Source: Anaerobium acetethylicum
GTDB taxonomy: Bacteria > Bacillota > Clostridia > Lachnospirales > Lachnospiraceae
Assembly (NCBI RefSeq): GCF_900096945.1
Contig: NZ_FMKA01000013.1
Coordinates: 1 to 64,000, forward strand
Length of the DNA: 64,000 nucleotides
Direction of reading: 5' to 3'
The notes beneath the pieces were generated by a model that saw nothing but the letters and a program-made list of their open reading frames with translations, did not search any database and had not been told where the DNA came from. The position numbers were made by a program, and so were the translations under genes. Positions 27,470 to 35,793 of this stretch are shown here, one piece after another (position 1 is the stretch's first letter; every line of letters starts with the position of its first letter).

Positions 27470-28954
27470 ATGGAAGATTTATTATTGGGTATCGATATTG
27501 GAACATCGGCTTGTAAAATCGCGATTTTCAATAAAAAAGGCGACGTGATCGCCCAGTCTAACCAGAGTTATCAATTGTACTATCCGAATCCGGGATGGGT
27601 GGAACAGGATCCGGATGAATGGTGGGACAGCATATGCCTTGGCATAAAAGACTGTCTGGCACAGTCCGGAGCTGATCCGGTACAGATAAAAGGAATCGGG
27701 ATAGATGGGCAGAGCTGGTCCTCGATTCCTGTCGACAGGGATGGGAACTGCCTGCACAATACCCCGATCTGGATGGACACAAGGGCAAAGGATATCGCTG
27801 AACGGGTGACGAAAGAGGTCGGAGCGGACAGGATTTTTGAAGTGGCAGGAAATGCATTCCTTCCCTCTTACACAGCCCCGAAAATATTGTGGTTCAAAGA
27901 AGAAAGACCTGAAATTTATGAAAAGACTTATAAATTCCTGCACAGCAACAGTTACATCGGGATGAAGCTAACAGGCGTCATGTCTTCCGATAAGTGCCAG
28001 AATTATGGCATTCATTTCTTCAATATGAAGACCTGTACCTATGACATGGAACTGGCAGAAGAAATTGGAATCTCTATTGATAAAGTTCCGGACATCTACG
28101 ACTGTCACGACATCATCGGTTCTGTAACGAAAGCGGCTGCCGAGATCACGGGATTAGCGGAAGGGACGCCTGTCGTTGCTGGCGGACTTGATGCAGCCTG
28201 CGGTACGCTGGGAGCCGGCGTATATAAGGCGCAGCAGACCCAGATTCAGGGCGGCCAGGCCGGCGGCATGAGCATCTGCGAAGACAAGCCGATTGCCCAT
28301 CCGAAACTGATCCTCAGTACACACGTCATACCAGACCTGTGGCTGCTGCAGGGCGGAACCGTCGGCGGAGGCGGAGTCCTCAGATGGTTCAAACAGGAAT
28401 TAGGCGGTGGACAGTCCTTCGATGAACTGACTGCTCTGGCAGAGGCAGTGGAGCCGGGATCCGATGGGGTCGTCTTTCTTCCCTACATGTCGGGCGAGCG
28501 ATGCCCGATCTGGAACCCCGATGCAAAAGCCGTATTTTACGGATTGGGATTTGACAAGACAAAAGGCCATATGCTCCGTGCGGCCCTTGAGGGCGTAGTC
28601 TTTTCAGTTGCCCACAACCTGAAGGTTGCAGAAGAGGCAGGCGCCAATATAAAAGAGATGGACATAAGGGCAATGGGCGGCGCCGCCAACAGCAGGCTTT
28701 GGATGCAGATGTATGCCGATGTAACGGGATGCAGGATCAGCATACCTGCTTCTGATACGGCAACCACACTGGGAGCGGCTATACTGGCAGGTGTAGGCAT
28801 TGGCATGTATGGCAGTTTTGAGGAAGCAGTCGAGGAAACGGTAAAAATAACAAGAGTTCAGGAGCCGGTTGCAGAGAACCATAAAAAATACATGGAATCC
28901 ATGGAATTATATCTGGAGCTCAGTGAAAAATTAAAAGATACATTCAGCAGATAA
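27470..28954 (+). CDS. FGGY-family carbohydrate kinase, xylulokinase-like
   Basis: A 494-residue ATP-dependent sugar kinase of the FGGY family, with the N-terminal phosphate loop GIDIGTSACK and the catalytic-aspartate motif GGLDAACGTLGAG. True xylulokinases carry GQMHG in the sugar site; here the same place reads GIDGQSWSS, so the substrate may be another ketose. Given the PfkB kinase and bisphosphate aldolase in the same run, phosphorylation of a ketohexose at C1 would make sense, but that is inference. Its ATG follows GGGAG provided at the end of a repeat copy. Confidence 0.88.
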   Translation: MEDLLLGIDIGTSACKIAIFNKKGDVIAQSNQSYQLYYPNPGWVEQDPDEWWDSICLGIKDCLAQSGADPVQIKGIGIDGQSWSSIPVDRDGNCLHNTPIWMDTRAKDIAERVTKEVGADRIFEVAGNAFLPSYTAPKILWFKEERPEIYEKTYKFLHSNSYIGMKLTGVMSSDKCQNYGIHFFNMKTCTYDMELAEEIGISIDKVPDIYDCHDIIGSVTKAAAEITGLAEGTPVVAGGLDAACGTLGAGVYKAQQTQIQGGQAGGMSICEDKPIAHPKLILSTHVIPDLWLLQGGTVGGGGVLRWFKQELGGGQSFDELTALAEAVEPGSDGVVFLPYMSGERCPIWNPDAKAVFYGLGFDKTKGHMLRAALEGVVFSVAHNLKVAEEAGANIKEMDIRAMGGAANSRLWMQMYADVTGCRISIPASDTATTLGAAILAGVGIGMYGSFEEAVEETVKITRVQEPVAENHKKYMESMELYLELSEKLKDTFSR

Positions 28955-28977
28955 TGTAAGGAAAGGCAGGTATACAG

Positions 28978-30027
28978 ATGAAGGCAGGAGTATTGCATGC
29001 AAGGGAAGATTTGAGATATGAAGAGATTGAGACGCCAAAACTAAAAGTGGGTGAAGTTTTAGTCAAGGTGAAATATACAGGAATCTGCGGTTCAGACATT
29101 CCAAGGGTAAACGGGGATGCATCCCATTATTTTCCTAATATTTTGGGCCATGAATTTTCAGGCGTCATCGCTGAAACTGGAGAAGGCGTTACCACTGTAA
29201 ACGTCGGAGACAGGGTATCAGGCGTTCCGCTTGTTCCTTGCCTGAAATGCGAAGACTGCCAGAAGGGCAACTATTCACTCTGCAAGCACTACAGCTTTAT
29301 CGGTTCCAGACAGTTCGGAAGCTTTGCAGAGTATGTTACAGTGCCTGAGAAAAATGTGGTCAGATTCGAAGATTCGATTACGTTTGAACAGGGAGCCCTC
29401 TTTGAACCGATTACGGTTGCACTCCACGGATTACAGTGCCTGGACTACAAAGGCGGCAAAACTGTGGCCATACTCGGCGGCGGAACCATCGGCCTGTTTA
29501 CAATGCAATGGGCAAAGATATTCGGTGCAAAGAAAGTGGTTGTATTTGATATCGACAACGACCGCCTGGAACTTGCAAAGAAGCTCGGCGCTGATGCGGT
29601 GATCAACACCCTGGAAGAAGGCTTTATGAAAAAAGCGAAAGAGCTGACCGGGGGAAAAGGCTTTGACTATGTATATGAGACTGCCGGAAACACGGTTACG
29701 ATCAAGATGACATTTGAACTTGTCGCCAATAAAGGCGAAGTATGCCTGATCGGAACGCCTACGAAGGAATTGTCATTCAGCGTTTCTGAATGGGAAAACC
29801 TCAACCGCAAGGAATTCAAACTGACTGGTTCCTGGATGTCATACAGCGCCCCATTCCCTGGAAAAGAATGGGAACTGACGGCGCATTATGTCGGAACAGG
29901 TGCAATGAAGTTTGATGATTCCTTCATTTTCAGGAAAATGCCTTTAAGCCAGATCAAGGATGCTTTCGAACTATTCAAAGTACCTGGCCAGGTAAAAGGG
30001 AAAATACTGATTGACAGTGAAAAGTAA
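28978..30027 (+). CDS. Zinc-dependent dehydrogenase, GatD-like
   Basis: A 349-residue MDR dehydrogenase most like galactitol-1-phosphate 5-dehydrogenase. It shares ICGSDIPR, LGHEFSGVI, YSFIGSR and GSWMSYSAPFPGKEWE with that enzyme. Catalytic and structural zinc cysteines are complete and the NAD loop is GGGTIG. GatD makes tagatose-6-phosphate, which fits the neighbouring PfkB kinase and GatY-like aldolase. However, no PTS is present to make a polyol phosphate, so it may act on a free polyol or a kinase product. It lies 23 bases after the FGGY gene with GGAAAGG as binding site. Confidence 0.87.
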   Translation: MKAGVLHAREDLRYEEIETPKLKVGEVLVKVKYTGICGSDIPRVNGDASHYFPNILGHEFSGVIAETGEGVTTVNVGDRVSGVPLVPCLKCEDCQKGNYSLCKHYSFIGSRQFGSFAEYVTVPEKNVVRFEDSITFEQGALFEPITVALHGLQCLDYKGGKTVAILGGGTIGLFTMQWAKIFGAKKVVVFDIDNDRLELAKKLGADAVINTLEEGFMKKAKELTGGKGFDYVYETAGNTVTIKMTFELVANKGEVCLIGTPTKELSFSVSEWENLNRKEFKLTGSWMSYSAPFPGKEWELTAHYVGTGAMKFDDSFIFRKMPLSQIKDAFELFKVPGQVKGKILIDSEK

Positions 30028-30112
30028 AAGTGATTTACAGAGCCGCTGTCCCGGGAGTTGAAATGGCGAAGACCTGTCGCCATTCGGGCAGGGGTGCAAA
30101 AGGGAGGAAAAT

Positions 30113-31039
30113 ATGATTGTAACAGTGACCTTAAATGCTGCGGTAGACAAAGCCTATGTGATCGAAGAGTTGAAAAAAGGCGAAGTAATGAGGGTGATCA
30201 GGTGCACGAACACGCCTGGCGGAAAAGGCCTGAATGTTGCCAGAGTAATCAAAAGCTGTGGAGAAGAAGTGCTTGCCACAGGATTTTTAGGCGGCCATAC
30301 GGGAGCATATGTGAAGGATATGCTTGACGAACAGCAGGTTCCAAACGATTTTTTCTATACGTCCGGTGAGACAAGAGCCTGCATCAATATCCTGGAGAGC
30401 GACGGGACTTCAACAGAACTGCTGGAACCGGGGGAGCCGGTGAGCCAGGAAGCTGTGGACGGGTTCATCCGGAAATATGAGCAGATAATCGCCAGCAGCA
30501 ATGTGGTCACAATGTCCGGCAGCGTTTCGGCGGGCGTGGACACAGATATCTATGCGAGGCTGATAGAGATGGCCAAAGCAAAAGGGAAAAAAGTGATCAT
30601 GGATACAAGCGGCGTCCTTCTGAAAAATGGCGTTCAGGCAGGCCCCACAATGATCAAGCCTAACCGTGATGAGATTGAGGCATTGTTAGGAATCAAGGTC
30701 CAGAACCGCCTGGAAGTCATAGAAGGCGCAAAAAAACTGCAGTCAATGGGAATCGACTTTGTCGTGGTTTCCCTGGGAGCAGAAGGGGCATTAGTTGTTA
30801 CGAAGGATGCAGTCTACCACGGGCAGCCGCCGAAAATCAAGACCGTCAATACGGTCGGTTCCGGGGATTCCATGGTTGCGGCTTTTGCTGTCGGTCTGGA
30901 AAGAGGCTATGAGGTTGAAGAAATGCTCAGATATGCAGTTGCAGTTTCAGCGGCAAATACTCTGACCATGGCAACGGGAAGCTTCCGTACGGAAGATATG
31001 GAAAGAATATATAAAGACGTTGTTGTAACGCGTCTGTAA
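30113..31039 (+). CDS. PfkB-family kinase (1-phosphofructokinase/tagatose-6-phosphate kinase type)
   Basis: A 308-residue ribokinase-fold kinase. It has the N-terminal PfkB signature (PGGKGLNVARVI) and the C-terminal one (TVNTVGSGDSMVAAF) with the catalytic aspartate near residue 252. This subgroup phosphorylates fructose-1-phosphate or tagatose-6-phosphate to a 1,6-bisphosphate, the substrate of the aldolase at 26536. GGGAGG precedes the start. It is the last gene of the GntR-led run and is followed by a strong terminator. Confidence 0.9.
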   Translation: MIVTVTLNAAVDKAYVIEELKKGEVMRVIRCTNTPGGKGLNVARVIKSCGEEVLATGFLGGHTGAYVKDMLDEQQVPNDFFYTSGETRACINILESDGTSTELLEPGEPVSQEAVDGFIRKYEQIIASSNVVTMSGSVSAGVDTDIYARLIEMAKAKGKKVIMDTSGVLLKNGVQAGPTMIKPNRDEIEALLGIKVQNRLEVIEGAKKLQSMGIDFVVVSLGAEGALVVTKDAVYHGQPPKIKTVNTVGSGDSMVAAFAVGLERGYEVEEMLRYAVAVSAANTLTMATGSFRTEDMERIYKDVVVTRL

Positions 31040-31042
31040 ATG

Positions 31043-31081
31043 AAAAGCAGCAGTTCTCATAAAGGGAGCTGCTGCTTTTTT
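31043..31081 (+). terminator. Intrinsic terminator after the PfkB gene
   Basis: AAAAGCAGCAG pairs with CTGCTGCTTTT and ends in a T run. Confidence 0.88.
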
Positions 31082-31121
31082 GTGCCCTGAATTTTAAATG
31101 ATCCGCTGAAATAGCATGCTG

Positions 31122-31165
31122 GAATCCATGTTTACTGGCCACAGAGTGAGCAGTAACATGGATTC
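31122..31165. repeat. Solo left-hairpin remnant of the dispersed repeat
   Basis: GAATCCATG and TTACTG pair with CAGTAA and CATGGATTC around CCACAGAGTGA. The core TTACTG-CAC-AGA-GTG-CAGTAA recurs at 33.88 kb and, with TCC in the loop, at 19.14 kb. It stands just before promoter site 4. Confidence 0.5.
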
Positions 31166-31197
31166 TGATATTATATGAGAGAAAAACAAAAATTGAA

Positions 31198-31275
31198 TTG
31201 ACAATCCCAAGGACTAAGTATATAATACGCTTATAGATAAATAAAGTCATTTTACAAAATGAATTTACAAAAATA
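31198..31275 (+). promoter_or_regulatory. Promoter plus ROK-type operator, site 4
   Basis: TTGACA (31198-31203), a 17-base spacer and a perfect TATAAT (31221-31226), then GATAAATAAAG at 31236, TCA, TTTTACAAAATG and a TTTACAAAAA tail. It has the same layout as the other three modules. It drives the SDR/ribulokinase operon and sits about 30 bases before that ribosome-binding site. Confidence 0.8.
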
Positions 31276-31302
31276 ATTTATATTAAAAAAGGAGACAATA
31301 AT

Positions 31303-32076
31303 ATGGGAATTATTGAAAGAATGAGATTGGATGGAAAAACAGCTTTTGTAACTGGAGGAGCAAGAGGAATCGGTAAATCAATTGCAACAGCTATCGCAGA
31401 GGCAGGAAGCAATGTCGCAATTATTGATCTTGATATTGAAGAGGCAAAAAAAACAGCGGATGAAATTGCAAAGTTAGGCGTTAAAACAATCGCCATCAAA
31501 GCCGATGTTACAAAAGAAGAAGATGTCGACAATATGATAAAAGTTATTTTAGATACATTCGGAAAGCTGGATGTGGCATTCTGCAACGCAGGCATCTGCC
31601 TGAATATCCCAGCTGAGGAAATGACTTATGACCAGTGGAAGAAAGTAATCGACATCAACCTGAACGGTGTATTCCTTTCCTCCCAGGCAGCGGCGAAAGT
31701 CATGCTGAAACAGGGTAAAGGTTCTATCATCAATACGGCATCCATGTCAGGTCACATTGTCAATGTACCGCAGCCACAGTGCTCTTACAATGCATCCAAG
31801 GCCGGAGTCATCATGCTTACAAAATCCATGGCAGTCGAGTTCGCTAAAAAAGGCGTTCGTGTAAATTCAATCAGCCCTGGATATATCGGAACAGAGCTCA
31901 CTTTGGAATCGCCGACTTTAAAACCGCTGATCGAACAGTGGAATGCCATGTCGCCGGTCGGACGTATGGGAAGACCAGATGAACTTCAGGCAATCGCAGT
32001 ATACCTTGCAGGCGATACAAGCGATTTTACCACAGGTTCAGATTTCATAATTGATGGAGCATTTTCTTGTTTCTAA
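31303..32076 (+). CDS. SDR-family oxidoreductase (copy 2)
   Basis: A 257-residue short-chain dehydrogenase paralogous to the one at 18373, with cofactor loop TGGARGIG, the NxAG equivalent CNAG, and the catalytic pair Y162/K166 (YNASK). Both copies share NTASMS and VNxPQ, and both are preceded by the same operator. Probable role: interconversion of a polyol and ketose. AAGGAG precedes the start. The ribulokinase gene follows after 15 bases, so its product may be the ketose that kinase phosphorylates. Confidence 0.9.
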   Translation: MGIIERMRLDGKTAFVTGGARGIGKSIATAIAEAGSNVAIIDLDIEEAKKTADEIAKLGVKTIAIKADVTKEEDVDNMIKVILDTFGKLDVAFCNAGICLNIPAEEMTYDQWKKVIDINLNGVFLSSQAAAKVMLKQGKGSIINTASMSGHIVNVPQPQCSYNASKAGVIMLTKSMAVEFAKKGVRVNSISPGYIGTELTLESPTLKPLIEQWNAMSPVGRMGRPDELQAIAVYLAGDTSDFTTGSDFIIDGAFSCF

Positions 32077-32091
32077 AGAAGGAGGGACGGA

Positions 32092-33765
32092 ATGAAAAAG
32101 TATACAATTGGTGTTGATTACGGAAGCCTTTCAGGAAGGGTGCTTCTTGTTGATGTAGAGAATGGTGAAGAAGTTGCATGCATTACAGTAGATTATGCCC
32201 ATGCAGTCATGGACAGGGTTCTGCCTGATGGAGTGACAAAACTGGCGCCGGAAACGGCTCTGCAGCATCCACAGGATTATCTGGATGTGCTGAGGGCAGT
32301 TCCAAAAGCCCTGGAAGAAGCGGGAGTTACGAAAGAGCAGATAATCGGAATCGGCGTGGACTTCACGTCCTGTACGGTTCTTCCAATAGACAAAGACGGC
32401 AATCCGCTGTGTTTCAATGAAAAATATGCAAGCCGCCCCCACGCATACCCGAAACTGTGGAAGCACCATGCAGCCCAGTATGAGGCAGACAGGTTCAATG
32501 AAGTCGTGGCAAGCCGCGGCGAGGAATTCATCAAACGTTATGGCGGCAAGATGTCTTCTGAATGGGTAGTGCCAAAAGCAATGCAGATCCTTCATGAAGA
32601 CGAGGAAATCTATGATGCGATGGACCGCTTCATTGAAGGCGGAGACTGGATCGTGCTGCAGCTGACAGGAGAAGAGAAAAGAAGCCTCTGCCAGGCAGGC
32701 TACAAGGCTGTCTGGTCTAAAAAGGACGGCTATCCGTCAGATGATTTCTTTAAAGCCCTCGACCCTAAGATGGAGCATTTCGTGGATGAAAAACTGAGCC
32801 GCGATATCTATGCGACAACGGACACAGCCGGATATCTTACCAAAGAGGCAGCACAGCTGACCGGCCTGATGGAAGGAACTGCGGTAGCGGTTGCGAACGT
32901 GGATGCCCATGTAGCCCTTCCGGCAGTAAAGATTACGGAACCGGGCAAGATGCTTATGATCATGGGAACCTCTACATGCCACATTATGATGGGCAGGGAA
33001 GAGAAGTTCATCCCGGGAGTTGGCGGAGTCGTAGAAGATGGCGTAATTCCAGGATATTTTGCTTATGAGGCAGGCCAGGCATGTGTAGGCGACCATTTCG
33101 ACTGGATGGTACACAATGCGGTTCCGGCATCCTATGAACAGGAAGCGAAGGAAAAGAATATGGGAATCCATCAGCTGCTGACAGAGAAGGCTGCCATGCT
33201 GAAGCCGGGCGAAAGCGGACTGCTGGCACTTGACTGGTGGAATGGAAACCGAAGCATACTTACGGATGCAGATCTCACAGGCATGCTCCTTGGATGCACG
33301 CTGCTGACAAAACCTGAGGAAATATACCGTACCCTGATTGAAGCGACTGCTTTTGGTACAAGAGTAATCGTAGAAGCATTCGAAGAGGGCGGCGTACCGA
33401 TCGAGGAATTATTCGCAGCAGGCGGAATTTCAAAAAAAAATTCGATGATGATGCAGATTTATGCGGATATTACAAACCGCGAAATCAGGATATCTTCTTC
33501 TGCACAAGCACCGGCACTTGGGGCTGCACTGTTTGGAGCAGTGGCAGCGGGAAGCGAGAAAGGCGGCTATGACACGATTCAGGAGGCATCAGAAAAGATG
33601 TCGCGTCTGGAAGATAAAATGTACGTGCCGATACCGGAAAATGTAGCATTGTATAATGAACTTTATAAAGAATACAAGACACTTCATGATTATTTTGGAG
33701 CTGGAGAAAACAATGTTATGAAACGTTTGAAAAAGCTCCGCAATGAGATTAAAAGCTCCAAATAG
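32092..33765 (+). CDS. araB: Ribulokinase (FGGY family)
   Basis: A 557-residue kinase with the ribulokinase-specific motifs [12 protein letters not shown] at the N-terminus and [15 protein letters not shown] near residues 85-99. It would phosphorylate L- or D-ribulose, or a related ketose, at C5. It lacks the usual neighbours AraA and AraD and instead follows an SDR, which suggests ketose made by dehydrogenation (for example ribitol or arabitol to ribulose) rather than by isomerase. GAAGGAGGGA precedes the start. It is in one operon with the SDR under operator site 4. Confidence 0.88.
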   Translation: MKKYTIGVDYGSLSGRVLLVDVENGEEVACITVDYAHAVMDRVLPDGVTKLAPETALQHPQDYLDVLRAVPKALEEAGVTKEQIIGIGVDFTSCTVLPIDKDGNPLCFNEKYASRPHAYPKLWKHHAAQYEADRFNEVVASRGEEFIKRYGGKMSSEWVVPKAMQILHEDEEIYDAMDRFIEGGDWIVLQLTGEEKRSLCQAGYKAVWSKKDGYPSDDFFKALDPKMEHFVDEKLSRDIYATTDTAGYLTKEAAQLTGLMEGTAVAVANVDAHVALPAVKITEPGKMLMIMGTSTCHIMMGREEKFIPGVGGVVEDGVIPGYFAYEAGQACVGDHFDWMVHNAVPASYEQEAKEKNMGIHQLLTEKAAMLKPGESGLLALDWWNGNRSILTDADLTGMLLGCTLLTKPEEIYRTLIEATAFGTRVIVEAFEEGGVPIEELFAAGGISKKNSMMMQIYADITNREIRISSSAQAPALGAALFGAVAAGSEKGGYDTIQEASEKMSRLEDKMYVPIPENVALYNELYKEYKTLHDYFGAGENNVMKRLKKLRNEIKSSK

Positions 33766-33793
33766 CATCTGAATGTCGAGAATGATTTGCATG

Positions 33794-33825
33794 ATGGGAT
33801 CGACAGAATTGCACTGCGATCCCAT
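33794..33825 (+). terminator. Stem-loop after ribulokinase
   Basis: ATGGGATCG and CGATCCCAT form a perfect 9-bp stem. No T run follows, so termination strength is uncertain. Confidence 0.5.
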
Positions 33826-33872
33826 TGGTCGAAAATATGAACCAGAGTGTCCTTATATGGCTTTATGGAAAG

Positions 33873-33911
33873 ATATTAGGTTACTGTTCACAGAGTGACC
33901 AGTAACAATAT
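33873..33911. repeat. Solo left-hairpin remnant of the dispersed repeat
   Basis: ATATT and GTTACTG pair with CAGTAAC and AATAT, with a TTCAC-AGA-GTGAC inner part. It has the same core as at 31.13 kb, and lies just before the ROK copy 3 promoter. Confidence 0.5.
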
Positions 33912-33935
33912 TGGAGTTTCAGGGATTTATCAACC

Positions 33936-33965
33936 TTTACAAATATTGAGAGTTCGTTATATAAT
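33936..33965 (+). promoter_or_regulatory. Promoter of ROK copy 3
   Basis: TTTACA at 33936-33941, an 18-base spacer and TATAAT at 33960-33965. Confidence 0.65.
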
Positions 33966-34014
33966 TAGAAAGACTGTATAAGGACACATACATTAAGAAA
34001 TGGCGGGGAATTCA

Positions 34015-35136
34015 ATGAATATTTTTGACATTAAGCAAAACAATCGAAATAAAATATATTTTTATATACGCAATAGCGGGCTGGCAACAAGGCAGGATAT
34101 TGCTTATGATCTGCAGCTGAGTCTGCCTACTGTTACACAGAATCTGGAATATCTGGTGCAGCAGGGGCTGATCAGCTCTGCGAGCAAAGTGGTGAACAAA
34201 GCAGGCGGTAGGAATCCTATCGCCTATTCGCCTATCGCTGACGCAAAAGTTGCAATCGGGCTTCATATCACGAGACATCATATTAAAACCATAATTGTGG
34301 ATTTGGATGGAAATGTTCTTAAGTACAATTACAAGAGACAAGTATATGAACGGACTGATGAATACCTGAAGCTCTTAGGAGAGGAAGTAGAGACGATTAT
34401 AGACAGCATACAATTGGATCGAAAAAAAATCCTGGGAGTAGGGATTGCAGTGCCGGGTATTGTAAATCATGAGGAAGGCTACGTGGTCCAGGGCAGAGTA
34501 ATTGACAACACAGGAATGAAGTGTGAAGAATTTTCAAAATATATTCCATACCCTTCCACGCTGATCCATGATTCCTATGCTTCCGGTTTTTCTGAAATAT
34601 GGATGACGCCAGACATCCATAATGCTTTTTATATCAGTTTATGCGACAGCGTAGGCGGTTCCGTATTGCTGAATGACAAGGTGTATATGGGCGACGGCCT
34701 GTACAGCAGCGAAATAGGACATCTGAATCTGATCCCGAATGGCAGGAAATGCTACTGTGGACAGAAAGGATGTCTGGATGCATATTGCAACGCAGAGATT
34801 CTTGCTGATTATACCGACGGCGATCTGAAAGCATTTTTCAGCCAAATGGAGCAGGGAGACGAAAAACTGCAAATAGTATGGGATGAATACCTTGATCACC
34901 TTGCCGTTGCAATAAACGATATCAGAATGCTATTCGGATGTACGGTGATTGTAGGCGGTTATGTAGGTGCTTACATGAAGGAATATATGGATATCCTGTA
35001 TGAAAAAGTCGATTCCAAAAGTCCATTTAGCGAGAGTTCTGAGAGCTACCTGATTCCCTGCAAGAACAAGATAGAATCCGTAGCGACAGGAGCGGCTCTT
35101 TATTTCGTGGAAGAATTCCTTAAGGATATACCTTGA
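34015..35136 (+). CDS. ROK-family transcriptional repressor (copy 3)
   Basis: A 373-residue ROK regulator, the closest relative of copy 2 at 24416. It has a helix-turn-helix with LATRQDIAY and LQLSLPTV, a ROK domain with GHLNLI, and the zinc motif CYCGQKGC. I place the start at ATG 34015 (MNIFDIKQNN), which aligns with copy 2 and has GGGGA upstream; ATG 34000 is in frame but has no good site. It follows the SDR/ribulokinase operon and may repress it through operator site 4. In these two copies and copy 1 the usual Glu after the zinc motif is Asp (GCxDAY), a change common to all three. Confidence 0.92.
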   Translation: MNIFDIKQNNRNKIYFYIRNSGLATRQDIAYDLQLSLPTVTQNLEYLVQQGLISSASKVVNKAGGRNPIAYSPIADAKVAIGLHITRHHIKTIIVDLDGNVLKYNYKRQVYERTDEYLKLLGEEVETIIDSIQLDRKKILGVGIAVPGIVNHEEGYVVQGRVIDNTGMKCEEFSKYIPYPSTLIHDSYASGFSEIWMTPDIHNAFYISLCDSVGGSVLLNDKVYMGDGLYSSEIGHLNLIPNGRKCYCGQKGCLDAYCNAEILADYTDGDLKAFFSQMEQGDEKLQIVWDEYLDHLAVAINDIRMLFGCTVIVGGYVGAYMKEYMDILYEKVDSKSPFSESSESYLIPCKNKIESVATGAALYFVEEFLKDIP

Positions 35137-35152
35137 CAGATGCAACGATATG

Positions 35153-35178
35153 ACCGACCTGAACAGGCCGGTTTTTTA
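35153..35178 (+). terminator. Intrinsic terminator after ROK copy 3
   Basis: ACCG-A-CCT pairs with AGG-C-CGGT around a GAAC loop and is followed by a T run. Confidence 0.82.
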
Positions 35179-35242
35179 CTTGTGGAATTTGATGGATTAT
35201 ATGGATTCATTTGGCTGAATATGCTATAATAAGAAAAAGTTA

Positions 35243-35288
35243 GTGACAGTTCAGTCATCCTGTGAAGGACGCAGGACTGCATAGTTAC
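35243..35288. repeat. Collapsed mini-copy of the dispersed repeat
   Basis: GTGACAGTTCAGTC and CAGGACTGCATAGTTAC bracket CCTGTGAAGGACG. The ends resemble the family termini and CAGGACT matches the left hairpin of the full copies. The inner hairpins are absent. Confidence 0.4.
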
Positions 35289-35336
35289 AAAAGTAGATAG
35301 AATGCAATATAACAAAAATCAGGAAAGAGGGATGTT

Positions 35337-35603
35337 ATGAGAATTTTATTGAAAGACTATGAAACCGGAGATCTGTACATCAAAGAATCCTATGAAGCAA
35401 GCTATGGGGTTGTGGATTACGAGACGCAGCAGACTGCGGTCACGTTTTTTTTATCAGATGGATCCGGCGCATTCGGTGTACCGTGTCTTACCCCTGAAGA
35501 GGGAAATGAACTTGTGAAAAAGGTCGCAGTCCAGGGTTATATCGATCTGACCGATAACAGCAATGTTTATTTCGAACTTGCGGAAGAAGAAGCGGATGAA
35601 TGA
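35337..35603 (+). CDS. Small hypothetical protein
   Basis: An acidic 88-residue protein with a good ribosome-binding site (AAAGAGGG). It has no signal peptide or membrane segment, and alternating short strands (GVVDYETQQTAVTFFLSDGSGAFGVP) suggest a small beta-rich fold. I do not recognise the family. It stands alone, with a hairpin terminator downstream. Confidence 0.65.
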   Translation: MRILLKDYETGDLYIKESYEASYGVVDYETQQTAVTFFLSDGSGAFGVPCLTPEEGNELVKKVAVQGYIDLTDNSNVYFELAEEEADE

Positions 35604-35669
35604 GAAGCGGGAAGATGCTTCAGGATATTTTGAAAATTGCAATTTGAATCATATAGAAGTTTAGTTGAG

Positions 35670-35707
35670 GCTGTAGCCCACCCAATATATTGGCTGGGCT
35701 ACAGCTT
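35670..35707 (+). terminator. Intrinsic terminator after the 88-residue gene
   Basis: GCTGTAGCCCA (35670-35680) and TGGGCTACAGC (35695-35705) form a perfect 11-bp stem with a further CCAATATATTGG pairing inside the loop. Confidence 0.7.
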
Positions 35708-35793
35708 ATTGTTGATTTGCAGGGAATTCCTTGAAGCGAATGGCTTTATTTCTGCGTAGGACGTGTCGTCAATAACATAGGAGATTAAGAATC

